Counted from the stretch's first letter, positions 11,933 through 24,717 are shown. The stretch: DNA of 64,000 nt from Austropuccinia psidii (GCA_023105745.1 JALGQZ010000004.1:8939951-9003950), one strand, 5' to 3'. Translations and numbers: made by a program. The notes: generated by a model from the sequence alone, not told the origin.

Positions 11933-14900
11933 ATGTCCCCTGCATACCTCAGAGACCTTGGCTTCCAAAGGAACCAGCCAGAGGATAGAGCAGGAATGTC
12001 TAGAACCAGAAGACCTGAAAGAAGACACATTGGACACAGTGGTGGATGGCAAAACAATGAGGGAGATAATATCAACCTTGCCATTCACACTCCAATTCAA
12101 CAGAAACCTCAAACCAGAGGACTGGAAGGATATGGATCAAGTTCTTCAAATCCACCAACTCCTCAAAGATTTGTTTCAATGGAGCATGGACAACAAAAGG
12201 TTCAACCTAGCAACTCACTGGGAAGAACTGGGATCAAGTTGCCAGAAGATCTGTCTCAAAGAGATAGACTTCAAAGACCTTATGGTAATCACCAAGGGCT
12301 GGAATCCTACCAGGCAGCACAGTCTCCTGGAGGCAAGGGCACAGAGGATAAGGGAGAATCAAGCCACTATCCAAGCTATAGAAAAACAGTTAACCCAGAC
12401 AGGGCCTACTCAGATTCCTTCAGGTTCACAAGGAGCATGCCAAATCAGCTCTCCAGTGGCTTCACACCATTCAGAAACCAGCAGATCAGTGGCCAAGAGT
12501 CACCATTCTTCACAATTCCAGGAAGTTTCCAGGAGAAGACAAGGCAACAAGGGCAAGAACAAAGCCTCCTTCAACCAGAGGAGGAAAGAGTCAGACCCCA
12601 TGATCCAGAAGCTGTTAGATTTGGTAAAAGAAGTACACAAGAACCAGAAGTAGTTGTAAACCACTCTAGAATCAGTAGTCCTAGTAATAGAAACATTACC
12701 CCCACTCAGACTGAAAATAACATTATCACATCTGAGAGTAACATCAACAGTGACACACTGTGGTTACAAATGTCCCAATATGCTGAGCAATCTGCAAAGC
12801 AGGCTACAGAATTTGCAGCTGCCCAAGAGAGGATGAGAAAAACTCAAGCCTCATTGGAGCAGATAGTTAAAAACCTTCAGGAAGGATATGCTCAACTGAG
12901 CAAAGCCTCTGAAGAAACCAACAAGAGACTGAATCAAGTCTCTGAAGAACAACACCATAGTAGCAGGGACAGGGAGTGTCTGAACCAAGACATCAACAAA
13001 TTGTTTGATGCCTACCATAGCTTAAAGCCCCAACCACAAGGCCAAGCTATGGAGAATCTATATCAACCAGATGACATCAAACCAGATGCCATGTTGTTGA
13101 ATAAGGCAAGGTCCCCATCACAATACCAGGATGGAGATGGCATGTCTTATTCAGAGAAGGAAGCTTTGAAACAGCTTCCTGAGGCCTCAAACTGGCCCAA
13201 ATTCTCTGGATCAGGAGAGTATGATCATATGGAACTCATAGATTATATTGATGGACTCTTCATTGATGTACCAAGCATACCAGATTACTGGATTACTGCT
13301 AGACTGAATACTGCATTTAAAGGTCATGCAAGTATATGGTACACTGAAATGAAAGAAATCCATGGCAGAAGAAATTGGCCATGGTGGAAGAGTCAAATAA
13401 TCCAAAAGTACAGTAATGGAACTTGGATATGGCAAAAGACCATGTCATTTGAAAATGACAAATACTCTGTGGACAAAGATCCATATGAGTGGTGTCTTAG
13501 ACAGTCTAAAAGACTTAAAGCCATTGATCCTCAAATGAACATTCAAATGAGGAATCATAAACTTCTGACACAACTGCCAGGAGAACTAGAGCATGCAGTA
13601 AAGTGCAGATGCAACGAAAATTGCACTCTAGATGATATAGCCAACACCTTACAAGACATAAGGAAAAGGACTAATATAGGGAAATTCACCCCATATAGAA
13701 GCAATAGTTTCAAAGAAAAACAAACTTTCAGGGTAGAGTTTAAAGACAAACCCAGAGAAAGAGTGGCAGAAGTGGCAAAGAAGAAGAATTCTTGTCACAA
13801 TTGTGGTTCAACAGACCACTATGCCAACAACTGTCCAAAAGCAAAGAAGAAAGTCTATGCTATAGAAAAAGTCCCTGAAGAAGAACCTCCAACAGCGGAT
13901 TCTGAATCAGACTCTATGGGAGATGCCATCAGAGAACTATCTGATGATGATCAAGACCCAAGAGAGGAACTTCTAGTGGAATACCAAGAGGAAACCCCAC
14001 TAGAAATCCAGGATATACAGTTGGAAGCAGGCATGCCACAAGACACTGCCAACAAGAATTTGTGTAAACATACACAAGATGAACAAACATTCCTGGTTAC
14101 ACCAACCAAAGGAATGGCATACATACATGGAACAGCCACAAAAATGACTGTATGTATTGACAATGCTCAGCATCCACTGATCATTGACAGTGGAGCACAC
14201 TGCTCCATAGTGGCCAGAAATTATCTGGATAACCACTTCCCAAACTGGGAAAAAGAACTCTTGCCCACCAGGGCAAAGAACTTTAAGAGTGCATCTGGAA
14301 AGATGACCTCTATTGGGACAATTATCAAAGAGATAATTATACCCCACAGAAAAGGTAATATCAGACTCAACCCAGAGTTTGTAGTGCTTGAAGATGCCCA
14401 CATCCAAGGGTTTTTACTGGGAACAGATTACCAGAGGATGTATGGCATAGATATTTACAATAGTAAAAATAGGCATATTACCATTGGTACTAACAAAGAA
14501 AAGAAATTTTCTCTTGATATATACCAGATATCTTCTCAGGACCCACTGGAAGAACTTCTGAAAGAATTCAGAGAGGGACAGTTTAGCACTACCCTCACCA
14601 GTAAACAAAAGTTAAGTTTACTGAAGATGCTGAGGAAGAATAGACCAGCATTTGCCATTGGTGAAGAACCATTAGGCAAGATCAAAGGCCATGATATAGA
14701 ACTATATCTGGATGTGGAAAGGCCTTATCCACCCATGTTAAGGAGACCTCCTTACCCAGCAAGTCTGGAGACCAGGAAAGAGATTGAGAAACATATCAAT
14801 GAACTCCTGGACATGGATGTCATTAGGAAGATTGGACATAATGAAATAGTGGAAATCACCACTCCTGTCCTAATCACCTGGCATGATGGCAAGTCTAGAT

Positions 14901-17788
14901 TGTGTGGAGACTTCAGAGCCCTGAACAACTACACAAAAGCAGACAGGTATCCTATACCAAGGATACCTCATGCCTTGGATAAATTGGCCAAAGCCAAATA
15001 CATAACCAAGATGGATTGTATGAAGGGCTTCCACCAAAATGGAGTTAAACCAAACTCCATGAAATTACTCAGAATTATATGCCATATGGGCATATATGAG
15101 TACACCAGGATGCCATTTGGCATCAAGAATGCACCAGCCCACTTCCAAAGGATGATGGACACCATATTTCAAGAAGAAATAATGGAAGGCTGGATGGTAG
15201 TGTATATTGATGATATCATTATATACTCAGAGACATGGGAAGACCATGTACAATACATAGACAGAGTGCTAAGTAAATGTACACCCATCAATCTGAAAAT
15301 TTCACTTAAAAAGTGTAATTTTGGCCAACAAGAGCTACTAGCTCTAGGACACAAAGTCTCAGGCCTTAGTCTGGCAATTGACCAGAACAAAGTAGCAGCA
15401 GTACTGCAAAAGCCAGTACCAAAGAACATCAAAGTGATGCAATCTTTCCTTGGATTTGCTAGCTACTATAGAAACCACATCAAAAACTTTGCTCACATAA
15501 CTAGTAGTTTATACAAGTTATGCTCAAAGGATGTAGTTTTTGAAATAACCAAGGAAAGGAGGGATGCATATGAAAGGATCAAATATGAACTCACAAATGC
15601 ACCTGTGCTTATCTTGCCTGACTTTGAACTACCATTCAAGTTATATATAGATGCAGCATGCAGCCAAGGCTTGGGAGCAGCCCTTCATCAAAGACAAATT
15701 GTGGATGGTGAACCAAGAGAAGGGGTAATATGTTACATCTCTAGGCAGCTGAAAGATTCAGAAGCCAGGTATGGGGCCACCCAGACAGAATGTCTATGTC
15801 TAGTCTGGGCTCTAGAAAAACTCCACTATTATTTGGAGGGTGCAGTCTTTGAAGTCTACACAGACTGAACAGCCTTGAAGTCTTTACTAAACATGAAGAC
15901 TACTAATAGACACATGCTGAGATGGCAAATAGCCATCCAGGAGTATAGAGGGAACATGACCATCATATACAAGGAAGGTAAAAGCCATACCAATGCAGAT
16001 GGCCTTAGCAGATGGCCACTGGACAATGTCAAAAGCAATCCAGCTTATGACCCTGAAGTTGCTGCAAAAATTCCTATCCATTTTATGGAAATAAATAGGA
16101 AGAAAAACTTCAGATTCTCTGAATGGGCACCAGGGAGTGGTACCCTTGACAGTGGAAACACTGATTCAGAAGGGACAGAAACCCCCATACTGGGAATAAG
16201 TTCCTCAGAATTGCACAATGAATTTTTCAATGCAGTACTGAAATCTTATGCTAAACATTAACAGTGTAGCATACTACTCCAACTCCTTCAACAAAAATAC
16301 AGGAGCCCAGAACTGGAGACCCAGCTGGAGGAAGCCTGGTTGAGGGCCTATAAGGACAATAAATTCTTTCTTATATATGGCCTGATTTATCACAGAGAAA
16401 AGCACACCAGTGCACTCACAGTGATAGACAGAGACCACATCTCTTTAATCCTGCAGGAATGCCATGACTGCCCCTACATGGGACACATGAGTGAAGACAG
16501 GACTAAAGAGAGGGTAACAAGCACAGCTTGGTGGCCCAAGTGGGAACAAGAATTGAGTGAATACATCAACACTTGTGAAAGATGCCAAAAGGCAAATAGA
16601 AAGCATGGGAAGAAATATGGGTTACTTCAACACATAGAAGAACCCAAACACCCATGGGAAACCATCAACATGGACTGGGTCACCGGACTTGTCCCAGGAG
16701 GCAAAGAAAACTACAATGCCTGCCTAATCATAGTTGATAGGTTCAGCAAGAGCATGAGATGTCTACCATGCCATAAAGAGGACACAGCCATGGACACTGC
16801 TCTGTTATTTTGGAATAACATCATATCCACCTGTGGAGTCCCTAAGATCATAATTAGTGACAGGGACCCAAAATTCACATCTGAATTTTGGACCAATTTG
16901 TATGACATGCTAGGCACCAAGCTTGCTTTTTCCACAGCTTACCATCCACAAACAGATGGCCTAGCTGAGAGGATGATCCAAACAATGGAGGACATCCTCA
17001 GGAGGTTCTGTGCCTATGGCATGGAATACAAGGACCATGAGGGATATACCCATGATTGGGTCACCCTCTTACCAGCAGTCCAACTGGCTTATAATACAAG
17101 CCAGCACTCTACCACAGGAAAAACACCTGCACTGGTAGAGAAAGGGTGGAATCCCCTTTTACCTGTGGATCACTTGAAGAAAAATCTTCTGACCATCCAC
17201 CCCACAGCCAAAGACTTCCATGATATGTGGAAGAAAGCCTGTGATACTGCAGCCAAATGCATAGCTGAGGCCAAAGAGTATAATAAGGAGAGGTGGGACA
17301 AATCACATATGGAACCTGACTTCAAGGAAGGGGACCAGGTGTTAGTGTCTACACTAAACTTTCACAATCTCAAAGGACCCAAGAAAATGAGAGACTCATT
17401 TGTAGGGCCCTTCACTATCATTAAGTTGATAGGGAAGAATGCAGTAGAGGTCAAGCTCACTGAGGAGTTTTCTAGGAAACACCCAGTCTTTCCAGTAAGC
17501 CTGGTCAAACCATACTTCCAAACAGAAGAGGATAAATTCCCCTCCAGGAAGAAAAACATCACTCCACCAGAAATAGTGGAAGTAGAAGACTCTCCTGGAC
17601 CTGTGAGTAAAATCATCAGGGCCAGAAAAATCAGACTCAATGGGAAGGATCAGAGACAATATCTAGTCAGATTCAAGAACCAGACAGCTGACAAAGACAA
17701 ATGGTTGGCAGAGGATGCCATACCAGATGGGAACCTCCATTTAAGGAGATTCAGAGCCTCTAGGAGGACTGAACAGTCTCATCAATGA
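11933..17788 (+). pseudogene. pol: Gypsy-B gag-pol polyprotein, two nonsense codons
   Basis: A single frame from ATG 11933 to TGA 17788 would encode about 1950 residues. In order: a Gln/Ser-rich N-terminus and a coiled-coil-like region; a Gag core; the zinc knuckle CHNCGSTDHYANNC; a protease with IIDSGAHCSIV; an RT with MPFGIKNAPAHFQ and YIDD; and RNase H with YIDAACSQGLGAAL. Then an HHCC finger ending CERCQ, an integrase with MDW, SDRDPKF and Glu in [13 protein letters not shown], and a chromodomain-like C-terminus. TGA at 15866-15868 (RNase H, after YTD) and TAA at 16259-16261 (linker) interrupt it. The frame continues unchanged after both, and no indels are evident. The catalytic residues I can see are all present. 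Confidence 0.95.
12057..12653 (+). CDS. Overlapping frame-3 ORF inside gag of Gypsy-B
   Basis: This frame is open from 11898 to the TAG at 12651-12653, over 250 codons, and its first ATG is at 12057 (198 residues). The product begins MREIISTLPFTLQFNRNL, continues with the helix-prone segment KDLFQWSMDNKRFNL, and ends in a basic Ser/Gln/Arg-rich tail. It overlaps the main gag-pol frame completely, so the same bases are open in two frames. The composition looks at least as protein-like here as in the main frame, and I recall similar proteins from other rust copies. It could be translated by a -1 shift out of the upstream ORF, by splicing, or independently. No canonical slippery heptamer was found. 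Confidence 0.5.
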   Translation: MREIISTLPFTLQFNRNLKPEDWKDMDQVLQIHQLLKDLFQWSMDNKRFNLATHWEELGSSCQKICLKEIDFKDLMVITKGWNPTRQHSLLEARAQRIRENQATIQAIEKQLTQTGPTQIPSGSQGACQISSPVASHHSETSRSVAKSHHSSQFQEVSRRRQGNKGKNKASFNQRRKESDPMIQKLLDLVKEVHKNQK

Positions 17789-17800
17789 TGAGCCTTTTTT

Positions 17801-17812
17801 AGAGGGAGGGTA
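17801..17812 (+). other. Polypurine tract of Gypsy-B
   Basis: AGAGGGAGGGTA lies immediately before the 3' LTR, the place and composition expected for the plus-strand primer. Confidence 0.8.
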
Positions 17813-19251
17813 TGTCAGCCTGTGACTCAAAACCAGAGCACAAGCATGACAGCCAAAATACCATAAACCAATGGTATAGCCAAAATACCACCAAAATATG
17901 GAACTGAGCCAAATTAGCTCAAAAGATATCAAAAGAAAGAGGAAACTCACCTCTTTCTGAAAATATAAGTCCCACCACCATAGGACAAGAAATAACAAAG
18001 TTATACCTGCTCAAAGCTATTGCTGAGCATAAACCTTAAATTTCACCTCTCATCTAAAATCTAGAAGGAGAGGCTTAACCCCATCAAATGGGTATTCAAA
18101 ATGAAGCTCTAAGCCAGGGCTATCCAATGGTACCAGCCAAACTGAGCTAGCACCAGTATTACTTGAGTTATAGTCAAATTCAGACCAAATAAGGGTGAAC
18201 AAAACATTCACCTCTCATCTAACTTTTACAGTTTTAGTGTGAGATACCTAAAGTGGGGTCTTTTTGGAAAGAGCACAATCAGGGCTATCTGATGGTGCCA
18301 TCCATTTCCTCATAACTCAACTACAACAGAAGTTATTGGCCAAACAAGCTTAATACAGCTTTTGACCAGACCACGCCAATGTACAAAAATACTTGTACAT
18401 GGGATAGCTTTGTCATATTTAATGATAGCCATGTCAAGTTGGGTACCATTGTGTAGAGCTCATACAGGGCTATTCAATGAACCAACTTTGAGCTTGATAT
18501 CTCAAAAACGGACAGAGTTATGACCATTTTAAGGTCAAAATCCCACCTGCTGTCAGATACAGCCTTACCATGGGATAATATCCCATAACCCTGAATATGA
18601 GGTGTCAAATAGACGAAGAAGCATGTTTTTACTTCAATAACTCATATGTCAGTCAATACTGGGGTCCCATACAGTTTCTGTACAGCATTCTACGCGTCAT
18701 ACACGTCAGAATCAGGCTGTGAGGTCCCCAGATGAAAATTTTCACCCTGTATTAGTGAAAACTGCCCAGATGTGGTTTCAAAACCACATCTGAGCCCAAT
18801 ACAGGGTATACAGGCTGTTTGCAAACCACAATCCTGTCCTGGAGAGTGAAAAATCTTTACTTCCTCTACGTGGAAAGGTCTAGCAGCCTTTCCACCTCAA
18901 TTTCAGGATAAAAGGAGGGCTTTCCACAGCCAAAAACCTTTCCTCATCCTGCTCTTGAATAACCTACGTAGTAAACTGTCAAAAACAGTTTTACTCTTGG
19001 TTAAATAATCAGGTATACTCTTAATTTAAAGTATTGTAGTCTTTATTACTGTAATCCAACAGGTAAAACTGCACCCAGGGCTTTCAACAGCGCTCACCAC
19101 CACTATATCTCTATAGTAAAGCCCTTTAAATATTAAATTAAATCATTTATTATCAATCTTATCATCTTTTAAAACCATTTTTACCGTGTCACAGTCATAG
19201 TTAAAGCTTGTAAATACTCATATACACCTTTATCATAGACTCAGCCTGACA
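17813..19251 (+). repeat. 3' LTR of Gypsy-B
   Basis: 1439 bp, the same length as the 5' LTR, with about 15 substitutions and no indels seen. It ends CAGCCTGACA. Some differences lie in the putative regulatory right-hand third, for example near 18895 and 19036. Confidence 0.93.
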
Positions 19252-20732
19252 AAAAGCTCCTGCGTTGAATTAATCCACAGCAGAAGCTATTTAATACCAA
19301 TAAAATCAAAAATCTCAATAATTATAAAAAACTAATAGAACCTATTCGAATCTCTTGAATCTTCAAGATGTTGAGTTTCAATTCATCTTCTGTTGTGATA
19401 AATTTATAAATCACACCCTGGGGTCTGAAAATTAGTAATATGTATAAAGTAGCCTGTATCTTCCTCAGTTAATTTAATTGATAATTTAATAAATTCATTT
19501 CAAAACTTGATTATTATCTTTTGAATATTAAAAGCTGACTTGATTTGGTATCAGTTAGTCAATTTAGGTGCCCTTACCTGAAATTGGATATATCTCATCT
19601 TGTCTTTGTCATTTTCTTCTTTACTATGAAGTTTTGAAACAGTGAGAGAAGTGATACTAACTATCAAGATCTATTGAAGATTTTTGGTTGGTTGCTTCAT
19701 AAATATTTTTGGCCCTTGATCTGAATTTTTTTAATTTTAACTTTATTTTGACATGGTAAAATTTACAAAATATTCTCAATTATAGTGATAATATGTAGTT
19801 GTACAAAGAAAAATTGATAATTTTATTTGATAATAATATTGAATATTTGAGAATAATCATTTCTGGTTAATATTGTGAATCATACAATTGTACAAAAACT
19901 AGTCAAGGTATGTCAAAGCTTATTTATAGTATTATTAATATTGTTTTTCCTTTTTGAATCTCTTATCAATCAAAAAATTTTCTGCTCAAGAGAACTTAAC
20001 TTTACTTTAATTTTTTCAATGATATTTCTCAATAAATAAGATATTATTCTAGTACTAATAATACAAAGGAAAAAAATCTCCTCTGAAGAAAGGCTAAATA
20101 TATCTGTTGATTTTATTTTTATATTCATTTTATTTATATTTCCAAGTCAGAAGTAAGATCTTGAGGTTACATTATTGGTTTGATAATAATATTGATCTTG
20201 TTAATCATTTTGAGCTCTAATATCAAATATATCATGTTGAAAAAGCTTATATATTTGTTAGCTTAATAGATTCATCTTAAAAGTCATATATATGATAAAT
20301 TTTATCTCTTTTACAAGGGAGTATAGTCCTTATATCCAACATATATCAGTCTTCTTACAAATTTCTCTTATATTGAAAATTAATTGAATTATTCAAACTC
20401 TTTTTTTTCGGGGAATTTAAACATTAAATTCTGATAATTGTTTTTTGAATAATTTGATTCTGAAAAGTTTGGCTTCATTTCTTTTTAAGAAACACTATTT
20501 ATATTTTATTGAAAGAATGTACTTTATCTCTTTGAATAGAAAAAGATTTCATCATGAAGATGAATTATTTTTCAGATTTTGAAATAACTTTGGAACATGC
20601 AATTCTGTTTAAAGTATAAGAGTAGGATTAGATATATTTGATAGACAATTAATTTATATAAAATACTTTTTTTGGGAGAAGATTACTGAGCTTGTCTTTT
20701 TATTAAAAATACTAATTTTCATAAACTGAACT
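19252..20732. other. AT-rich spacer, nothing recognised
   Basis: No reading frame with recognisable content. Low-complexity A/T-rich sequence between Gypsy-B and the hAT composite. Confidence 0.6.
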
Positions 20733-20740
20733 CAATTTCA
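20733..20740 (+). repeat. Target site duplication, left (CAATTTCA)
   Basis: Identical 8-mer at 32966-32973 on the other side of the hAT composite. Eight base pairs is the hAT duplication length. Confidence 0.85.
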
Positions 20741-20920
20741 CAATGCATAGCTTTTTGAAAATTCGTCGAATTTTAAGGGTCATCGAATATTCAATATCAA
20801 ATTTCTGTCATGACCAAATATTCAGAATCAAATTTCACCTACCTTCGAATATTCAAAATTGAATGTTTGAACATTTGAATATTTGGAAGTGAATTTTGAA
20901 TTTTCATGGACACCTTCATT
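20741..20920 (+). repeat. Left terminal and subterminal region of the hAT composite
   Basis: CAATGCATAGCT is the terminal inverted repeat. It is followed by several TTCGAATATTC/TTGAATATT words in both orientations up to a CATGGACACC motif. The right end at 32810-32965 has the same type of clustered ATTCGAATT palindromes. Such subterminal clusters are typical transposase binding regions in hAT elements. Confidence 0.6.
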
Positions 20921-21366
20921 TATATATAATTAACCCTTTTGGGCCTTTGGTAAAACCATAAAAACCCATTGGCCCTTAAGTTTTTTTGCCATAAATTATT
21001 AAATACACATAAAAAAACACTATGGGCTCCTTGTTTATGAAATAAATGGAATTCTTATTCCATAACACAATTTATGGTATTTTTAATTCCCTTCAAGCCA
21101 TTAATTTTATGTGTGCATTTTTTATTCCATTAATTTCATTTATATTATTGATGATACCATTAATATTACTTATGAAATTGTTGAGGCTATTCATGTTACT
21201 TATGGAATTTCTGATGCTATTCATACCATTTTTATGGCATTTTTCATGAAATTCATGTGATTTATGGCATTTTGACAATCATTCAACCCAAGAAGTTTCA
21301 AAAAAATATAGGCTTCTTGTTTTTGATTCTTAAGATTGAATGGACTTTTTAAAAATAATGATGATT

Positions 21367-21497
21367 ATTTATTTCAAAAATAGAATTCGAACAGAAAGGA
21401 TCATTTATTTCAAAAATATAATTCAAACAGAAAGGATTTTTTATTTCAAAAATAGAATTCAAACAGGAAGTATTATTTATTTCAAAAATAGAATTGT
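21367..21497 (+). repeat. 36-bp tandem repeat, about 3.6 copies
   Basis: The unit starts ATTTCAAAAATAGAATTC at 21371, 21407, 21443 and 21479, an exact 36-base period with a few substitutions per copy. It lies between the left end and the 3' end of the hAT transposase gene. Confidence 0.85.
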
Positions 21498-21695
21498 GAT
21501 TTTTGGTCAGAAAACACTTATATCACTTGAATTTTAATTAGAGCAATTGCTAAATAATAATGTTCTGATTAATAGATTGAATCTAAAATCACTATAATAA
21601 TAAGAAAAAATATTTTAATTTGCATAATTCTGGGATTTATTAAATTTTTTGATTTCAAGAGAAATTCATTTAACGAGTAAAAATAATAAATGGAA

Positions 21696-23957
21696 TTATT
21701 GAAGATTATCATACCAAGCATACATACTTTCATAAATTCCATTATTTAACCAAGAACATAAACACATATTTTCCTCCACAGAATCACAGGAAAGTGATGT
21801 GCGTTTGTTAGTAATCAAGTTTCCAGCTTCTGAAAATACACGGTCACTAGGTGCTGAGGTTGCAGGTATTCCAAGGCAGTCTCTTGCAATTTTGGATAAT
21901 ATTGGAAACCTATTTTCGTGGCTCTTCCACCATTCAAGAATACATATTGAATAATGTGGTGAATCAGTTTGTAAATATTCAAGAATTTTATTAGTTTTAT
22001 TTTTTTCATTGGGACATTCTTTCTTCAAAAGGATGCAATTGCTTCAGATTAGTCGGAACTGTTTCAGAAACCTGAGGTTCTTGTGGAAAGTTGATTGTGT
22101 ATTCAGAAGAATATTCAGCATATACTTCTTTGAGATGTTTGAGTGCTTCGTCCTTATATCTTATTGGATTGGTATCACTGTTTCTTTCATCTTCTTGCAA
22201 CAAATCATGCTGAGTAAACCATGTAAGCTTGAATCGTGGGTCAAGAATCAAGCACATAGCACAGGAATTTGATCTAATATTGTAATAACTTTCAAGCTTT
22301 GAATATGCTTGATCAGCTGCATCGTAAAGTTAAGATTCCCTTGAGACTTCATTTTTTGTTTTTTGACATGTTTCAAGGAGTAGTTGGTACCAAGGCATTA
22401 CTAACCCAAGTGAGGGATAAGAATCACCTTGAACTTCATCAGTTGCAGTGGCAAAGACCTTCAGAAATTCTGATATTTGTTGAAAAAATGTCCAGTCCTC
22501 TTCCAAAATTACATCCTGAATAGTTAGAAAGGAATGAAGTGAGATTTATTATGCAGAAAAATAATCAACTAGGCAGACGTACAAGGCGTATATCATGATG
22601 AATGTCTGCTTTTTCTATTGCCTGGGAAATCGTTTTCTGTTTCTTGCTGCTAAATGTTTTTTTGGCTTGAACTTTTAAAGTGATTTGTTTTTCGCTTTGA
22701 TGTTTGAGACTTATTGTACTCATAAATAAAATCATCAAAAGAGCTCTTCTGCTTTAATGCTGAACGAAGCATTGAATATGTTGAGTTCCATCTGGTGGAA
22801 TTGTCAGCCATTGGCCAGTTTGGTGGCTCTTTATTTTTTTCACAAATGCTTTTGAAGTGTTCCCATGAGGTGTTTGATTGACGTATTAAGTGAACCACCT
22901 TCTTAACATTATCAATTGATCCATCAAGCTCCTTTGTAGAATCCTTTGCAGCTAAATTAAGAATATGTGCAAAACATCGAATGTGTGAGTCAAAACCTTT
23001 CAGCAAATTATTTTTAACAGCAAGGTCCATAAATGTTGTATTTGAGGAAGCATTATCCAATGTTATGGCCATGATTCAATTACCAATGGATGAGATATCC
23101 AAACTATAAAAATCATTTGACAAATTGGACAAATCACTTTCAGTTTCTGAAGATGAATCACTTGAGGTATCTATTTCAATTGCATCACACTTTTATCCCC
23201 TTTGCTTTTGAGAGTGTTCAATAAAGAAATCATTAAGCATATCCACAATTTTTGTGTATATGTTTTTACCTGTATGAGCTTCTGTGAACTTGGAAAATCC
23301 AATAGTTGCAGTGAATGGTTTCCAACCAGATGATATGTAATGAGCTGTGAGAGTAATATACGACATTCCACCTGGACCAGACCAAATGTCAGTAGAAAAT
23401 GAGAACCGTGGTGCTTGTGAATTGATAAAGGCAAATATATGTTCTTCATCATTCAGAAACTTTTGCTTGATCTGTTTGGAAATTGTTGTTTCAGAAATTA
23501 AGTTAATGTCCTTGTTGAGGGTGTGAATAAGCTTTTGAAATGATTTTGATTTAACTAATGCATATGATTGTTGATCTTTAATTATGAAGCTGACAATATT
23601 ATCAGTGAAATTATTCTGTAAGTGGACATTCATACTTTTCATTATTCTGCTTCCATGTGAGTTTGATAAGTTACTTTGTCCTTCAGTGTTCTTTTCAGCA
23701 ATTGCTTCAGCCCATAGTTCCTTATGAAATGCTTTCAAATGAGATACCAGGTTTTGCTTGGTTCCTTCATGTCGCTTAATTTTCTTTGAGCATCCATCAA
23801 CTAGGCATAACTGGTATCCATTCTTTGCTTGGGAAAAATAAAATTGTGCGATCTGACTTTGGTTTACTTTGGAGTTTGAAGAGTGATTTTTTGTGCAAGA
23901 CCGTGAAATTTGACTGGCTGATTCATTGGGATTTATTAGGGAGCTTATTTGACTCAT
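21696..23957 (-). pseudogene. hAT transposase with BED-type zinc finger, broken
   Basis: Reading leftwards from ATG 23957: a C2H2/BED finger (CLVDGC...HLKAFH), the RNase H-like core start FSTDIWSGPGG with its Asp, then ITLDNASSN with the second Asp. CFAHILNLAAKD, DNSTRWNSTY and LILDPRFKL follow. The C-terminal hATC dimerisation segment reads SAPSDRVFSEAGN. A 67-nt intron is visible at 22582-22516 (donor GTACGT, acceptor CTAACTATTCAG), joining RL to DVILEEDW. Breaks: TAA at 23195-23193, TGA at 23078-23076, TAA at 22332-22330, a frameshift near 22660-22700 and another frame change near 22010-22030. The gene cannot make an active protein. It lies next to the left end of the composite, as expected for its own transposase. 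Confidence 0.9.
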
Positions 23958-24119
23958 ATTAAGAATTAGATAAAGATGTATTAGGTAAAATGAATATTAA
24001 TTTGAAGAGAGTGGATCAAAAACAAATTCAACATGCCCAAGCCATATAAAATAATTAGGGTTAGGATGTATTTAATGTGGAAACATATTCATTATGCATA
24101 AATTTGCATGAAATTTAAC

Positions 24120-24700
24120 AAATCACTATCAGACTTGATTAATTTCATAATGATTCACTCATTATTAATTATTTATTGTTTGATTACTTATTAATTTATA
24201 TAAATAAAGCAAAAATACAAAACAAATGAATAAAAATCAAATAAAAGATCATAAAAATAATGAATGTCATTAATTGTCATTCATTATAATTAATTTCAAT
24301 TCATTATCATTAATGGTCATTAATTATAATTAATTTTCATTAATTCTCATTAATTAAAATTAACTATAAATAATGGCAATTAATGATAATTAATTAAAAT
24401 TGATTTAATGATAATATAATAATAATTAATTAAAGTTAATTAAAATTAATTATAATTAATAATAGTTAATTAAAATTAACTATAATTAAAATATAATTAA
24501 TAAAAATCAAATAAAATTAATTATAAAATGAGAATTAATTATAATATAATTAATGAAAATTAATGAAAATGAATTAAAATTACTGATAATGAATTAAAAT
24601 TAATTATAACTAATGACATTTAATAATAATTAATTAAAATGAATTATATTTTCATTAATTATCATTAATTTTCATTTTATAATTAATTTTGTTTAATTTT
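24120..24700. repeat. Left A/T-only repeat array
   Basis: Nearly 600 bases of ttaattataattaa-type words, with isolated C and G only within tcatt/gataa steps. There is no strict period. The motif is largely self-complementary, so both strands look alike. A longer array of the same kind lies on the other side of the MULE (29055-30045), suggesting that the MULE split one array or that both are part of a single unit. Confidence 0.75.
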
Positions 24701-24717
24701 CAGTAAACACACGTAAG

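Larger units (their letters stand above)
9549..19251 (+). mobile_element. Gypsy-B: complete Ty3/gypsy retrotransposon, two inactivating stops
   Basis: Two LTRs of exactly 1439 bp enclose 6825 bp of internal sequence with gag and pol in Ty3 order. The LTRs start TGTCAGCCTG and end CAGCCTGACA. I count about 15 differences between them by eye, roughly 1%, which implies a recent insertion. The flanks are taaag (9544-9548) and aaaag (19252-19256), a 5-bp target duplication with one mismatch. Pol is broken by two in-frame stops. The protein closely resembles retrotransposon polyproteins that I associate with Austropuccinia psidii, which is recognition from memory. Confidence 0.95.
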
